Shown here one piece after another: positions 1-10,300 of a DNA stretch of 27,019 nucleotides. Source of the DNA: Phoronis ovalis (Eukaryota > Phoronida > Phoronidae); NCBI GenBank assembly GCA_028565635.1, contig JAOXYB010045725.1, positions 1 to 27,019 of the forward strand, given 5' to 3'. The translations under genes were made by a program, and so were the position numbers. The notes under the pieces are model-generated. The model worked only from the letters and a program-made list of their open reading frames with translations, did not search any database and had not been told where the DNA came from. Within the stretch, counting starts at the first letter, position 1. The number at the start of each line of letters is the position of its first letter.

Positions 1-149
1 TGGATTGCTACCCTTATATTTCACAAAATTTGGATTGCTACCCTTATATTTCAAAAAATTTGGATTGGATTTGCTACTGCAAGCTAAAATTTTGGATTGG
101 GTTCCGCGGCACATCCCCGTATTCAAAAAACCTTGAGTACCCCCCCCCC
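1..149. repeat. Truncated copy of the minisatellite-core TIR element family (core unit ggattgctaccc)
   Basis: The window opens inside a tandem array of a 30-bp unit, TGGATTGCTACCCTTATATT followed by about ten more bases, with units starting at 1, 31 and, degenerate, 61. The right end reads CCCCGTATTCAAAAAACC then TTGAGTACCCCCC, the conserved terminus of this family. The left end is outside the window. Confidence 0.75.
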
Positions 150-547
150 GGGAGCTCCATCTTACATCATGTTATGTTTGTTTCTTATTGGTTAATGTTA
201 ATTAACTACTGGCATTCAAGTCTATGCAGACACTCAGGCTTACTCAATACTCTGTTTAGAAACTTAATTTGCAGATAATGGTAGATTGCCCATTAATAAG
301 AAAAATGTGGTGAAATCTAGAGCTACATTTACTAAAAGTAACGGCATTTGCTTTCTTTTATTTAAATATGAACTACATATTTCAGTTCCTACCAGGTTGA
401 TCATTTTTTTAGTCTTAAATGTGTTATTTGTTAGTTTACATCTAAAAGTGAGTCATTATAATGTAATCTTTAGATGCTGAAAGCTGTTAACAGAGATTCA
501 GTCAATGGGTGCAAATTAGTGCATTCATTTGGTAATTTATCTTTTAC
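150..547. other. No convincing gene: left-edge intron sequence of the minus-strand gene
   Basis: AT-rich sequence lying downstream (on the minus strand) of the donor at 547 of the left gene. Short open frames exist on both strands, but none has matching splice sites or recognisable composition. Presumed to be intron. Confidence 0.5.
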
Positions 548-3500
548 AGGTGCGTGCAGGAAGCCGCAGTGTGAAACATTACCAAGCTTGTTACTCATTC
601 TCTTTGGTGTCTTAGGTAAAGCTGCACTGGAACCTAAAACACTCTGCACTATCAACTCAAATGTGTCAACAGGAGATGGCTTTCTAAAATATTGGTTTTC
701 ATTTTCATCTTTGCAATCTGAAAAGTATCTTATGAATTATGCTCTCCTAAAAGCAAACTGATGATATAAAACATGAAGCACAGCCTGTGATAATGTAAAC
801 TACATGCAGTCATCAACAAGTACACAGCCTGTGATAATGTGGACTACACGAAGTAAACCACTATTAGTGAGCTTAAGGTTCTTAGATATGAGCATGAAAT
901 AAAAGAAAATCACTCAGTTTTTTTTATAGAGATGTGTGTATAACTAAGGAGTACTACATACTTTACTTTTTACCCATCACTCATATTTAAGAATCTCCAG
1001 TTCAGTCTCTAATAGTTAACAAGTGACACACACTGGTTTGTACAAGCAATTGATCAGAAACAAAAATCAGTCTGAGCTTAAAATAGCAGAAAAAATGAAA
1101 CAATATAGTAATACTGATGTTTACATAATTATGAAACTAAACCAGTGAAAAAAATAAACACTTGAAACATGTGATGAAAATGTTCAGAGAAACAAGAATA
1201 TTGACATGTACATGTAAATACAAAATTGACACAAATAAATCGTGATAGTGCGGGACAGGATGCAAGTGAACCTAGTGGGTGAAATAAATACAACACAAGT
1301 CAGTCGAGGGATTACAGCAATTAAGAACTGTGTGTATGTGCTGTGTGCAGAAAATAATGGATTGAAAGTAGTTATGGGATCATCCAGTAAGCAGCAGTGT
1401 TATGGATTGAAATTTCCTTAGCTTGCAGTACTAAAAAGCTGTGTCGAAAGTTTTCTAAAAATAAACAGAGTCAGCTAATACTAAACAAACTAATACACGG
1501 GCAGGTAGATTTATGAACATTATCGGCAAATCACAGAAGAATAAACGTAATAAAATGTAGACTTCTTATATTCCTAGAAATAAAATTATTACTGCAAATT
1601 CTAAACTGCTGCACCAACAGGCATCTTTGTCTTCAGACAGTTGTTGATACGAACATTCCTTGCATGACTTGCCAATAAGTTACACAAATATGGTGTATGA
1701 GGTAAAAGTTTTGAGTGTAGGGTGCACACTAAAGATTATGCTCTTTATTTACCAATTTCTGATACATCCTCTTGCTGATCATCTGCTGATTGATTTTCAC
1801 TTTGTTTTCCTAAATACAGAATAAATGGGACAAAGACATCAAAGTGGCTGCCTTAAAAAAACTGTTTTTTTTACTAGCGAAAGGTGATTTGTGAATTGCA
1901 TGAATTGTGTACTTATATATACCATAGCTGGATGTGTTAACATAACTTTCATAAAATATAGTTACATGTTTGTACAGCAATCAAGACCATCTAAGCAAAC
2001 CAAATAATTACAATTCAAGCAGGTACACAGTATGCTGACATACATGACTACTGCAACCAGTCAAATCTAATTGCATGTCATCTGCATTAAAGAAGACCCA
2101 GTTTTATTCTATACAAATATAATTATATGAAATAAGTAACCAACCTATGTCACCAAGAATATTAGTAGTTCGAGTTAGAACCCTGTCCATGATCTCTTGT
2201 ATCTTTTTATCAGCCTCAGACTGAGCTCCACCATCAGATATACTTCGTAATGAAGCAATAATTTCATCAACAGAGCGATCTGTGCCAGATTTGCGACCAT
2301 CCTCAATTTTTCCAATAGTGGAGCCTTGACAAAATAAGAAAGATTAAATTAGAGGCTGCAGTACATGTGGACGACACTGTTCTTATGGTCAACTTTCATT
2401 CAAGGAAATATGTGATTACCTAAGTATTATAAAAATATTGCTTATTTTATTCAAATACATTGGTCGTATTTACACCATTATTTGATATTTCACGCGTAGA
2501 AAGTTTTCCAACAAAGCAAGCAATCTATGAGTTTTGCAATCTTATGTGAGGAAAAATGTAAAAGTTATTTGTTAATATTAACTTTTCTAAAGAAATCAAA
2601 TAGAATTTTCATACTTTTCTTTTTCTTGGTAGGTGGGCTTGTATGTACATGAACTTTCTTTGATGTTGTTATAGACAATTTCCTAGCTGTTGTTATAGAT
2701 GATTTCCTAGCTGTTCCTGTTATAGATGATTTTTTTGGAACAGAAACACTTGAGGCAATTTTCTTAGCTTCTTCAACTAATTCTTTTACTGATTTCACCT
2801 GTTGGTAAATAATGTGAGAAACGATTAATAACATTAACAACTTTTCATAATTATATAATACGTATCTATCCAGTCTGTGCTATCTAGTCAAGGCCCATAC
2901 ATGCAATAACAAATAAAAACATCTACATACACTGTTACAGTAATGTATATCAGAAGGATGGAAATGGCAATGGTCAATCACAGATAATGCACACTATAAT
3001 TTTAAGTAATCTATTTAAATTTAAAAATTTTTAATCTACTAGTTTACAATATATAGCTAAACTTTTTGACATCATATGTTTTTCCTAAAGTAACTAAAAA
3101 TTTTGATCAATGTTGTGGGAAAATAAATAAACATTTTTATGCAAACAAATTCTATTTTTAATGATATTAATACGAGACTACTACATCCTGAGGATTTTTC
3201 TTACAGAGCTTGCAGTACTTGAACGGTCATCCTCATCATCATCCTCGTCATATTGTTTGGTAGCTTTTGTACTTGATTTGTGTGATTTTGTCTTTGATTT
3301 GCCATCATCTAAGGATTCTGGGAGTTCAATTATACCACTCTTCAAGGAGGAAGGTGTCTGAGAATGTTCAGTTGCTGAAATGAAGAAACAAATAATAGTT
3401 CATGTTTCTGTATTTAACTTGTACCTAATATGTTAGAGTAAGCAGTTATTCATCCATTTTTATATAATAAATGATATGTAATTATCATTAATTTAGTTTA

Positions 3501-6500
3501 AGCATAGACCCTCCTTGTGTTTTCAGGCAAATATCAGGCCTAATATTAAGCACGGAAATTTCTTTATGAGAAAACAGTTTTCTAGAACTTTTGATTTATA
3601 CCTTGTAAGAAATCACCATACAGTTTATTATTTTCTCTGCTAATTAGTTTTGGCACTAAAATTGTTAACTGAATTGGTTAAAGAGCAATTTGGTATAAGT
3701 AGAAAACAAATGCACACTTGTTATTGTTTTTCTTGGCGTCCTTGTCCCACTCTGTTGTGACCTAGGTCTAGCAGTTGGCTTCTCTCTTTCTGTGTACAAA
3801 GCTTTACCAGTGGTACCAGCAATGGCTGCTATAACAGGTTTCTTAGAACTGTCCTTATCTTCACTTACAGCTTGAGTGTCAGCTATAGAAACCATACTGG
3901 CATTAACTCTTTGTGTTTCTTTCAAAGCATCCTGCAATGTATGGGTTACGTGAATATTATGTCTTAATTAACATTACAAAATTGGTTATAATATCAATGC
4001 ATTCAGACCTGAACATAAATGTTTATTTCGGCAGAAAAGTGCTGAAAAAAATTATACCCTCTAACATATGAAATGCATGGTAGATAATAGGCTTCTTATA
4101 TTAATGGAGTGTGGCATTTGTAACACCAACTTCTCATTAAACAAAAAACATGTGGCTATTGCAACTACATTTACTAGTCATGACAGACTAAACAAACACA
4201 GTGATGAGATGTAGTTTTTTTTACATTTGGGTTCATTGCTGTTAGCTGTTCAAATCTAACAGTTTTCACCAAAAGCTTATATTTGTTCGATGTTTTAAAA
4301 CAAAAAGTTTAAATTTTCTGTTCTACTATTAGAATCAGAAAAAAACATAGACTCAATTTAAAATCGCATACTTTCTCAGCTGCCTCTGAAGGTGGTAATG
4401 TTTTCTTGCCTTCCAAGACAACTTTCAGGTCAGTAAGCTTGTTACTATAATTGAAAAAGATCTTTGTAATTATTTAATATTGACAAGAACTGAAAAGTAT
4501 TAATTTTACATATTAGTTCTTAATAACATATTTTGTTATAACCTAAACTCAAAATACTTGTCAAAGGTTTCACAGCTATCCATCAAATTACAAGTATATA
4601 TGCTTCAACTGACTTACAAAAATTCAAACTTGTACAAAATAATGCTGATGGGCCTCTAACAATTTGGTGAGAAAAAGGATCAACATCATATTCAGTATTT
4701 GCTATTGATTTCATAAAAAATAAGTGCTGCGCTGTTTAGTATCAGAATAGCCCGTTTAAAAAAAAATGTCAATGTCCAAATGAATGTGCATCTGTACCAT
4801 CTTAACATAACTATACTTGCCTTTCTCTAACTGGTACAACTCCAAGTGAAGTCACTCTTGGTTTCTGCAGATCTGAAACAGTTTGTATTAAAAGTGCACT
4901 AATGAAGTATTGATTATGTCACATCCAAAATTTTTGAAAGAAATATACGTAAATATACTAAGATGCTTAACTATATTCATTAAGACATAAACTGTTTTAA
5001 CATGTTATGTTATTTTTAGATTTGTGAACGGAATTTAGTTTTACATGAAAACATGCACACATAGGAATACCAATAGAAAAGATAAATAAAACTTAAAAAC
5101 ATACCCCTTGTGGTTACTATTTCATCTTTGGTATACGGATATTTCCTTGTTTTTTCATACTTATAAAATTTTGTACTTTTGTCTAATGGATTAGGCCTTG
5201 GTATGTTTGGCACTTTTTCTGGGGGCTACAAATAAAAGTAAAATAATGCTGCACAAGATGGTAACCAGCAGCTTAGCCTTTATGCATAATTATATATATA
5301 TTCTAGTAATATTATTAGTCTACTTGTCATTACTAAAATATTCAGCAGATAATATGTGGGTTAACGCTTAAAGGTCTCCTTGCATGCCCTCCTCTTTATT
5401 TTCACAGCATATGTCATGGCAATACAGAGCATACACATACAAGTATTTACACACTGTAGTACCAAACAGTTGTAACTGCTTCATTGAGAAATAATTACTT
5501 GAGGTTCCTTTATTTGTGAAGGATCCGGGAAGACAGGTTGTGATTTTCTTTCTTTATGAACCTTTCGTGGCACAAATTCTGGCTTTAATTTTCTAAAATG
5601 TTTAAACAATTATATTAAATGCTTACTTATTTTTACACTGGAAGGACAGAGAAGGCAAATAATGAAGACAGCAGTTTCTTGAATGAGTGAAAACACAGTT
5701 TTCTACTGACTATATTAGCAACAGTATTTTAAAATCATGATTACTTGTATTAATTATACTTCTAGTGACCAAACAGATTAAAATTCTTGTTACCTGGCAG
5801 TTTCCTGAGCATCACTCAGTGGTAATTCTGCTTCAGCTTGTTTTCTACTGGCTATATCAACAATTGTCTTTTTTGCAACATCTCCAAGTTCTTGTTTTAG
5901 GGACAAACTTTCTCGAGCATTATAGTTTATCTTAAAGGCTACCCTGTCATCAGGAATTGCAGGGTGGATGTCTTTACTGATAGGCATAACGTCAGTTTTA
6001 ACTGATTTGTAGCTATATTTTACAAAAATAGAAGTTTGGATAAGAGCAGTGTTTATATTAAAACACGTTTAGATAATTAAGCCTACAAAAGAATTAGGGG
6101 CTGGTCATAATTTATGGGAAGGGGGGTCAGAAAATTAGTGAGGGGGGTCAAAAAGTTTTACCCCTTTCTCAACATAAGACAATGTGCAAAGCACATACAT
6201 CCCAGCCTTGTAAAATAACAAAAAAGAACCAAATTTTCTTGGAAATATATTTCATTGATTTCTTTCAATAAAATGCAATATAATCTGTATTACAATTTCA
6301 CCAGTTTTTACATAAAATCCCAGATGCAACCAGGGTAGTTATATTTCAGATATTCTCCTACAAAGCGCCATAAGACCCAGTTTTAACAATCAGTCCAGGT
6401 AATTTTTAGTGGCTTCAAATTTGCCAAGCCACTAACACCTACTTATGTCTACATATAATAAGTTTTCATTTTGTGAATCACACTCTAGAGCTTTATTGTC

Positions 6501-7033
6501 CAACCACAGTCCATATTCTTCATGTAAAATGTGTTTCTTAATGATTGTATAAAAAGTGGCACATTGAGTCCTGGCAAACATAGTCCTAGAATGCACCAGA
6601 TTTCAGGAAATCGTACGAAATATTCAAAGAAATTTCCGGGTGGCATGCCTCCTAGCTTTGCTTTGCAGCCCCCGGCATTCGCCTGGATACAAAGCTCTCA
6701 TTGAAGCATGATTGAAGGAGGCGGGACAGAAAAGTTGCACCATGTGCTTGAGGGGGGAGAGCAAAAAGTTTCATACCCATACTTTTCAAATCTGCCGATC
6801 GCCCTCCCCATAAATAATCAGTACTCACTATTTGCAATTAAAGGTTGACTGACTCGATTGCTGGAATAGTGTCAGACTATAAAAAATTGAGAATAGTTTT
6901 ACTTTTAGTAATATTAATTAGCGTCGCAAAAACAGCTATTTTGTCTTAAAAGTGGGTCTTATTTTTACAACTAACTACCTAAGTGAACTCTGTCTGATCT
7001 AACAACTAGTATAACCAACCTCAGTTACTTCAT
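548..7033 (-). CDS. Unrecognised multi-exon gene, 3' part beyond left edge (13 coding exons, 529 residues visible)
   Basis: Coding exons in transcript order: 7029-7033, 6829-6876, 5794-6012, 5499-5592, 5105-5225, 4821-4872, 4372-4444, 3718-3931, 3205-3374, 2615-2798, 2145-2324, 1753-1809, 548-717. Every donor/acceptor phase matches and the joined frame is open for 529 codons. The start is inferred: ATGAA followed by GTAACT is the only upstream ATG found whose phase fits exon 2. All introns are GT-AG except 4445-4820, which is GC-AG. The protein is hydrophilic, with no signal peptide or membrane segment. A Pro/Lys/Tyr-rich stretch lies at about residues 123-162 (PNPLDKSTKFYKYEKTRKYP), an acidic run DEDDDEDD near 320, three S-I-T repeats near 356-382, and a helical DEIIASLRSISDGG stretch near 415. 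The last exon ends at a plausible donor, so more exons are expected to the left. I do not recognise the family; a ciliary or cytoskeletal protein would be a guess only. The exon structure is much firmer than the start codon. Confidence 0.72.
779..851. repeat. Two-copy direct repeat, 44-bp spacing
   Basis: CACAGCCTGTGATAATGT followed by A/G-A/G-ACTACA occurs at 779 and again at 823, with two mismatches in about 26 bp. It lies in the intron between exons 12 and 13 of the left gene. Probably a simple local duplication. Confidence 0.7.
1744..1749 (-). terminator. AATAAA inside a 5' splice site of the left gene (possible intronic poly(A) site)
   Basis: On the minus strand exon 12 ends ATTG and continues GTAAATAAAG. 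The same bases form the donor (GTAAAT), an in-frame stop two codons on, and an AATAAA hexamer. A GT-rich stretch (TTTAGTGTG) follows about 14 bases later. Failure to splice here would give a complete 474-residue short isoform. Confidence 0.4.
6101..6821. mobile_element. Non-autonomous TIR element ending at a 5' splice site
   Basis: The left end CTGGTCATAATTTATGGGAA followed by GGGGGG is an imperfect inverted match to the right end, which on the minus strand reads CTGATTATTTATGGGGAGGG. G-rich GGGGGGTCAAAAAG-type motifs recur inside both ends. An open frame on the minus strand (6652-6837) is only a fragment without recognisable transposase motifs. No target duplication was clear. The element sits in intron 2 of the left gene. 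Confidence 0.7.
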
Positions 7034-7344
7034 GGGAAATGAAACAAATATTTCTGTCATCCTAAACCCTTCTTTTGCAAGTCGGCCATGTTTGTTGATG
7101 GTTGCAGGGAAACATGTCTCGTCATATCTCGCGTGAATTGATCCTGTAATGGACTTGTCATTTTAATGAATTTAAGCAGTATTTGAAGATATCGTTTTCC
7201 TGCGCGAATTGGTAACAATTCATGTCCATAATAACGCGGTACATATTAATTTTTGGGACAATAAATGTTGGGACTTTTCTCGGGTGCCATAACGGTCCGA
7301 GATAATTTACAACAAGCTATTTCCGGTTTAGTCTGCAAGCAAGC
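7034..7344. promoter_or_regulatory. Probable bidirectional promoter between the left gene and MRPL28
   Basis: Only 311 bp separate the inferred start codons of two divergent genes. The stretch 7083-7324 holds 13 CpG dinucleotides, including CTCGCG, TGCGCG and AACGCG, whereas most of the window is AT-rich and CpG-poor. That fits a shared TATA-less CpG-type promoter with short 5' UTRs on both sides. No clear TATA box or named factor site was identified, and transcription starts cannot be placed from sequence alone. Confidence 0.6.
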
Positions 7345-10300
7345 ATGAGGTGAGTACAGCACCCGGGTACAGGAATGCAAAATCCTCTTATTGATGATCA
7401 GTATGATTTATATCCTATATATGTTGTCAACGAAATTCAATACTGATATTAGAAAGAGCTCTTATAAACTTCATGGGAAGCATACACAGCTGATCTGATG
7501 CAAAACTTAGCCCCATCACTTCAAGTTCAACTCAGTCTCAGACTGACACTGCATAGTGTCAGTGCATTCTAGATTCTACTACTACTAGTACTAGACAAGT
7601 ACCATGTCTTCTATGTAACCTCGTGACGGCGGATAAACAGTATATCAGGAGCCAAAATAGCTGACGTGGTTGGCTAAGTGCATAGTTCTGCCATAGTTCA
7701 TAGATAGATACTAACTTAAACTAAGATTGATAGATAGTGATACACAGTGTGCTAGTCCTGCAAGCATGACCCTACTATGGACAGCCTACGGCTTGTCCGT
7801 AGGGTCCTGCCCGCCTCATATCTCAAACCAGCCGAAGTTCAACTAGCCTTCGAGCTTCACGTATATGCAGTAACATAATTCTATGCTGATGTGCTAGCTG
7901 TTGAATCTTTTAAGTTTTATTAAGTTATCTGGATACGGTAGTATAAACAGCGGAATAGTCAAGGAATAGACAGAAGCAAAACTTTGTGTCGAATTCATTT
8001 ATTTAATTAAGAAAGTAAGTGTTTTCGAACTTGTTTTCGTAAGTGTTTTCGGTTTGAGATATGAGGTGGCCATGACCCTACGGACAAGCCGTAGGCTGTC
8101 CATGGTAGGGTCATGCTGCAGGACTACGCAGTGTACAAGTCGAAAGATTATGATGATGATGATTAATGCATTATACCTGACTAGTAGCCCTGGTTCATGA
8201 CGTTCTGCACTAGCTCTTAATAATCTGACTTGTGAGCTGTGCGAACAGTCATGGAAACTTACATAGCCAATTACAGTTTCAAATGGTGAAAGGAGTAGTT
8301 GAAGTTGAAGTTGGATAATCAGAGAGTATCTGGACAGTGATGTATGAACTAATTCGGTAGGAATTACGTAAATTTCCAAGTTTGGGCACTTTCACTGTAA
8401 TTGGCTATGTAAGTTTCCATGACTGTTCGCATAGCTCACTATTCAGATTATCAAAAGCTAGTGCAAAACGTCGTGAACCAGGACTACCTGACTAGTAGTC
8501 CTACAAGCATGACCCTACTAAAACAGGGGGTACTTGCTCGGGGGATACTCAAGGTATCTTTTGGTGGGGGTGTGCAGCCCAGTTGAAAATTTTGGATTTG
8601 GAGTGTATACTTCTTGGATTGCTAAGTACTATAAAAAATTCAAAAATTTGGATTGCTACCCGCTGCTTACAGCAAATAATTTGGATTTATTTTAGATTTG
8701 TATACATAAAACGATTTTTGGTATTTGGTTTGTTTCAGTCAGTTTGGGTAAAAATGAATTGCTACTCAAATATTTTAAAATTTTCAGGTTGCTACCCATA
8801 TATTTCACAAAATTTGGATTGCTATCCTTATATCCCCATATTAAAAAAACCATGAGTACTCGGGAGTACTTGACAGAAAAGTTGGTAGGAGTGTGCGGCC
8901 CAGGGTAAAAATCCTGTGGTAAATAAAGATCACCAAAAACATACCATCATAAATGAAAAAGCATGAAAAATATACCATCGTAAATAACTCTCCTGAAATA
9001 GATATCCTGTGTAAAATTCACTTGTAAATTATATACCCTGTGGTAAATGCATTTTCCAAGAAATACACCCTGTGGTAACCGAATATTTTTTGAAATATAC
9101 CCTGTGGTAAATCTCCAACAAAAAGTATACCCTGCGGTAAATACCATTTTGAGAAGCTTGAAAAACATACCCTATTGTAAATGCGGGAGCTGAAAAAAGG
9201 AGGCCTATTGGGCGGCACATATATATATAGTGACTTTGAATGACAGGTATGGACAGCCTACGGCTTTTCCGTGGGATCCTGCCCGAACTCATATCTCAAA
9301 CCAGTCAAAGTTCGAAAACACTTACTTTCTTACATAAACAAAAGAATTCTACCCAACTTTTACTTCTGTCTATTCCTTGACTATATTCCGCTTCTTATAC
9401 CACCATATTTAGATAACTTAATGAAAGATTCAACAGCACATCAGCGTAAAATCCAAAATGCACTCTTGAAGGTTCGTTCATTTATTGTATGAATATTATT
9501 GCGCTTGCGTGAAAGCTAGTTAAAATTTGACTGGTTTGAGATATGAGGTGGTCAGGATCCTACGGACTACCAATAGGCTGTCCATAGTAGGGTCATGCTT
9601 GCAGGACTAACCTGACTAGATATTGTTAATACTGACCCCCCCAAGTCACTCGAACCCACATCCAGATTTCAGCTGGAGGGTCAATTCAAACAGTATTAAT
9701 TAAATGATAGCCAGAGCTCAGTCCATCTCCTTTATATCCTACCCTTTGTGGACTTTCATTTCCGAAATCAGGTACCATTTTAAAGGGACATATTACTAAA
9801 AACCATACCTTTCCTATGACATTATAAAAATTAAAATCTGAAAATAGAAATTGGTAACAGCTAGAAAAAAAAGCAATGGTCCATAAAATATTACCCTTTC
9901 CAAGACTTAAACTGAAAAAGAGACCCTTTACCTGGACATCTAGAAAAAGATGTGAGAAGATTACCCTTTGTCACCGTTTTCACCATCCTTGTATAAGCTA
10001 ATAGAATTCTAGTTATATGCGACGTTCCAGGAAAAGGATTCAATGAAATGAACAGGAAAGTGAGAAGAATTTCTAAAGTGCTCTTCGTTGTAGGCATGAT
10101 ATGATTTTGACTCTAAGAATTTTGACTGGTATAGATGATATTGCATAAATAAGATACGATAAATAAAATTATTGTTACTGTTGTCTCTGACTAGCATGCA
10201 AATAATTGTCATCTACCATTTAATATATGTTTAACTGCAACTGGAGATTTTTTTATGTAGTAAACTTGGACAGATAGCAAAAAATACTCCGTGGTGGGAC

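Larger units (their letters stand above)
8496..9609. mobile_element. Element E3: second E1-family copy, inverted core, split by a nested insertion
   Basis: The ends TAGTCCTACAAGCATGACCC and GGGTCATGCTTGCAGGACTA match E1. The perfect 10-bp direct repeat ACCTGACTAG flanks it (8486-8495 and 9610-9619). The TIR is interrupted after 8520 and resumes at about 9248 (TATGGACAGCC). Its core (9300-9540) matches the reverse complement of the E1 core, for example GTTCGAAAACACTTAC and GTCTATTCCTTGACTAT. Without the insertion it would be about 385 bp. Confidence 0.8.

Noticed and set aside
474-761. Plus-strand 95-codon open frame
   Set aside because: Antisense shadow of the minus-strand exon 548-717, which has matching splice phase with the rest of the left gene.
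1613-1745. Minus-strand frame of about 43 codons ending NNCLKTKMPVGAAV
   Set aside because: No splice acceptor in phase, upstream in-frame stop, and it lies in the intron (or short 3' UTR) of the left gene. Composition alone is not evidence.
6652-6837. Minus-strand open frame in the 721-bp element
   Set aside because: It lies across the element end and the exon 2 donor; no transposase motif. Treated as repeat-derived.
7072-7095. Alternative start ATGGCCGACTTGC for the left gene
   Set aside because: The frame reaches TGA after about ten codons and the only GT donor gives a phase that makes a stop with exon 2. The ATGAA/GTAACT start fits better, though not proven.
8150-8166. TGA trinucleotide run, and CTA run near 7576
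   Set aside because: Short microsatellites without further significance.
8947-9292. Three overlapping minus-strand open frames
   Set aside because: Open only because the ~32-bp array avoids stops; the repeated translated motifs follow the DNA repeat.
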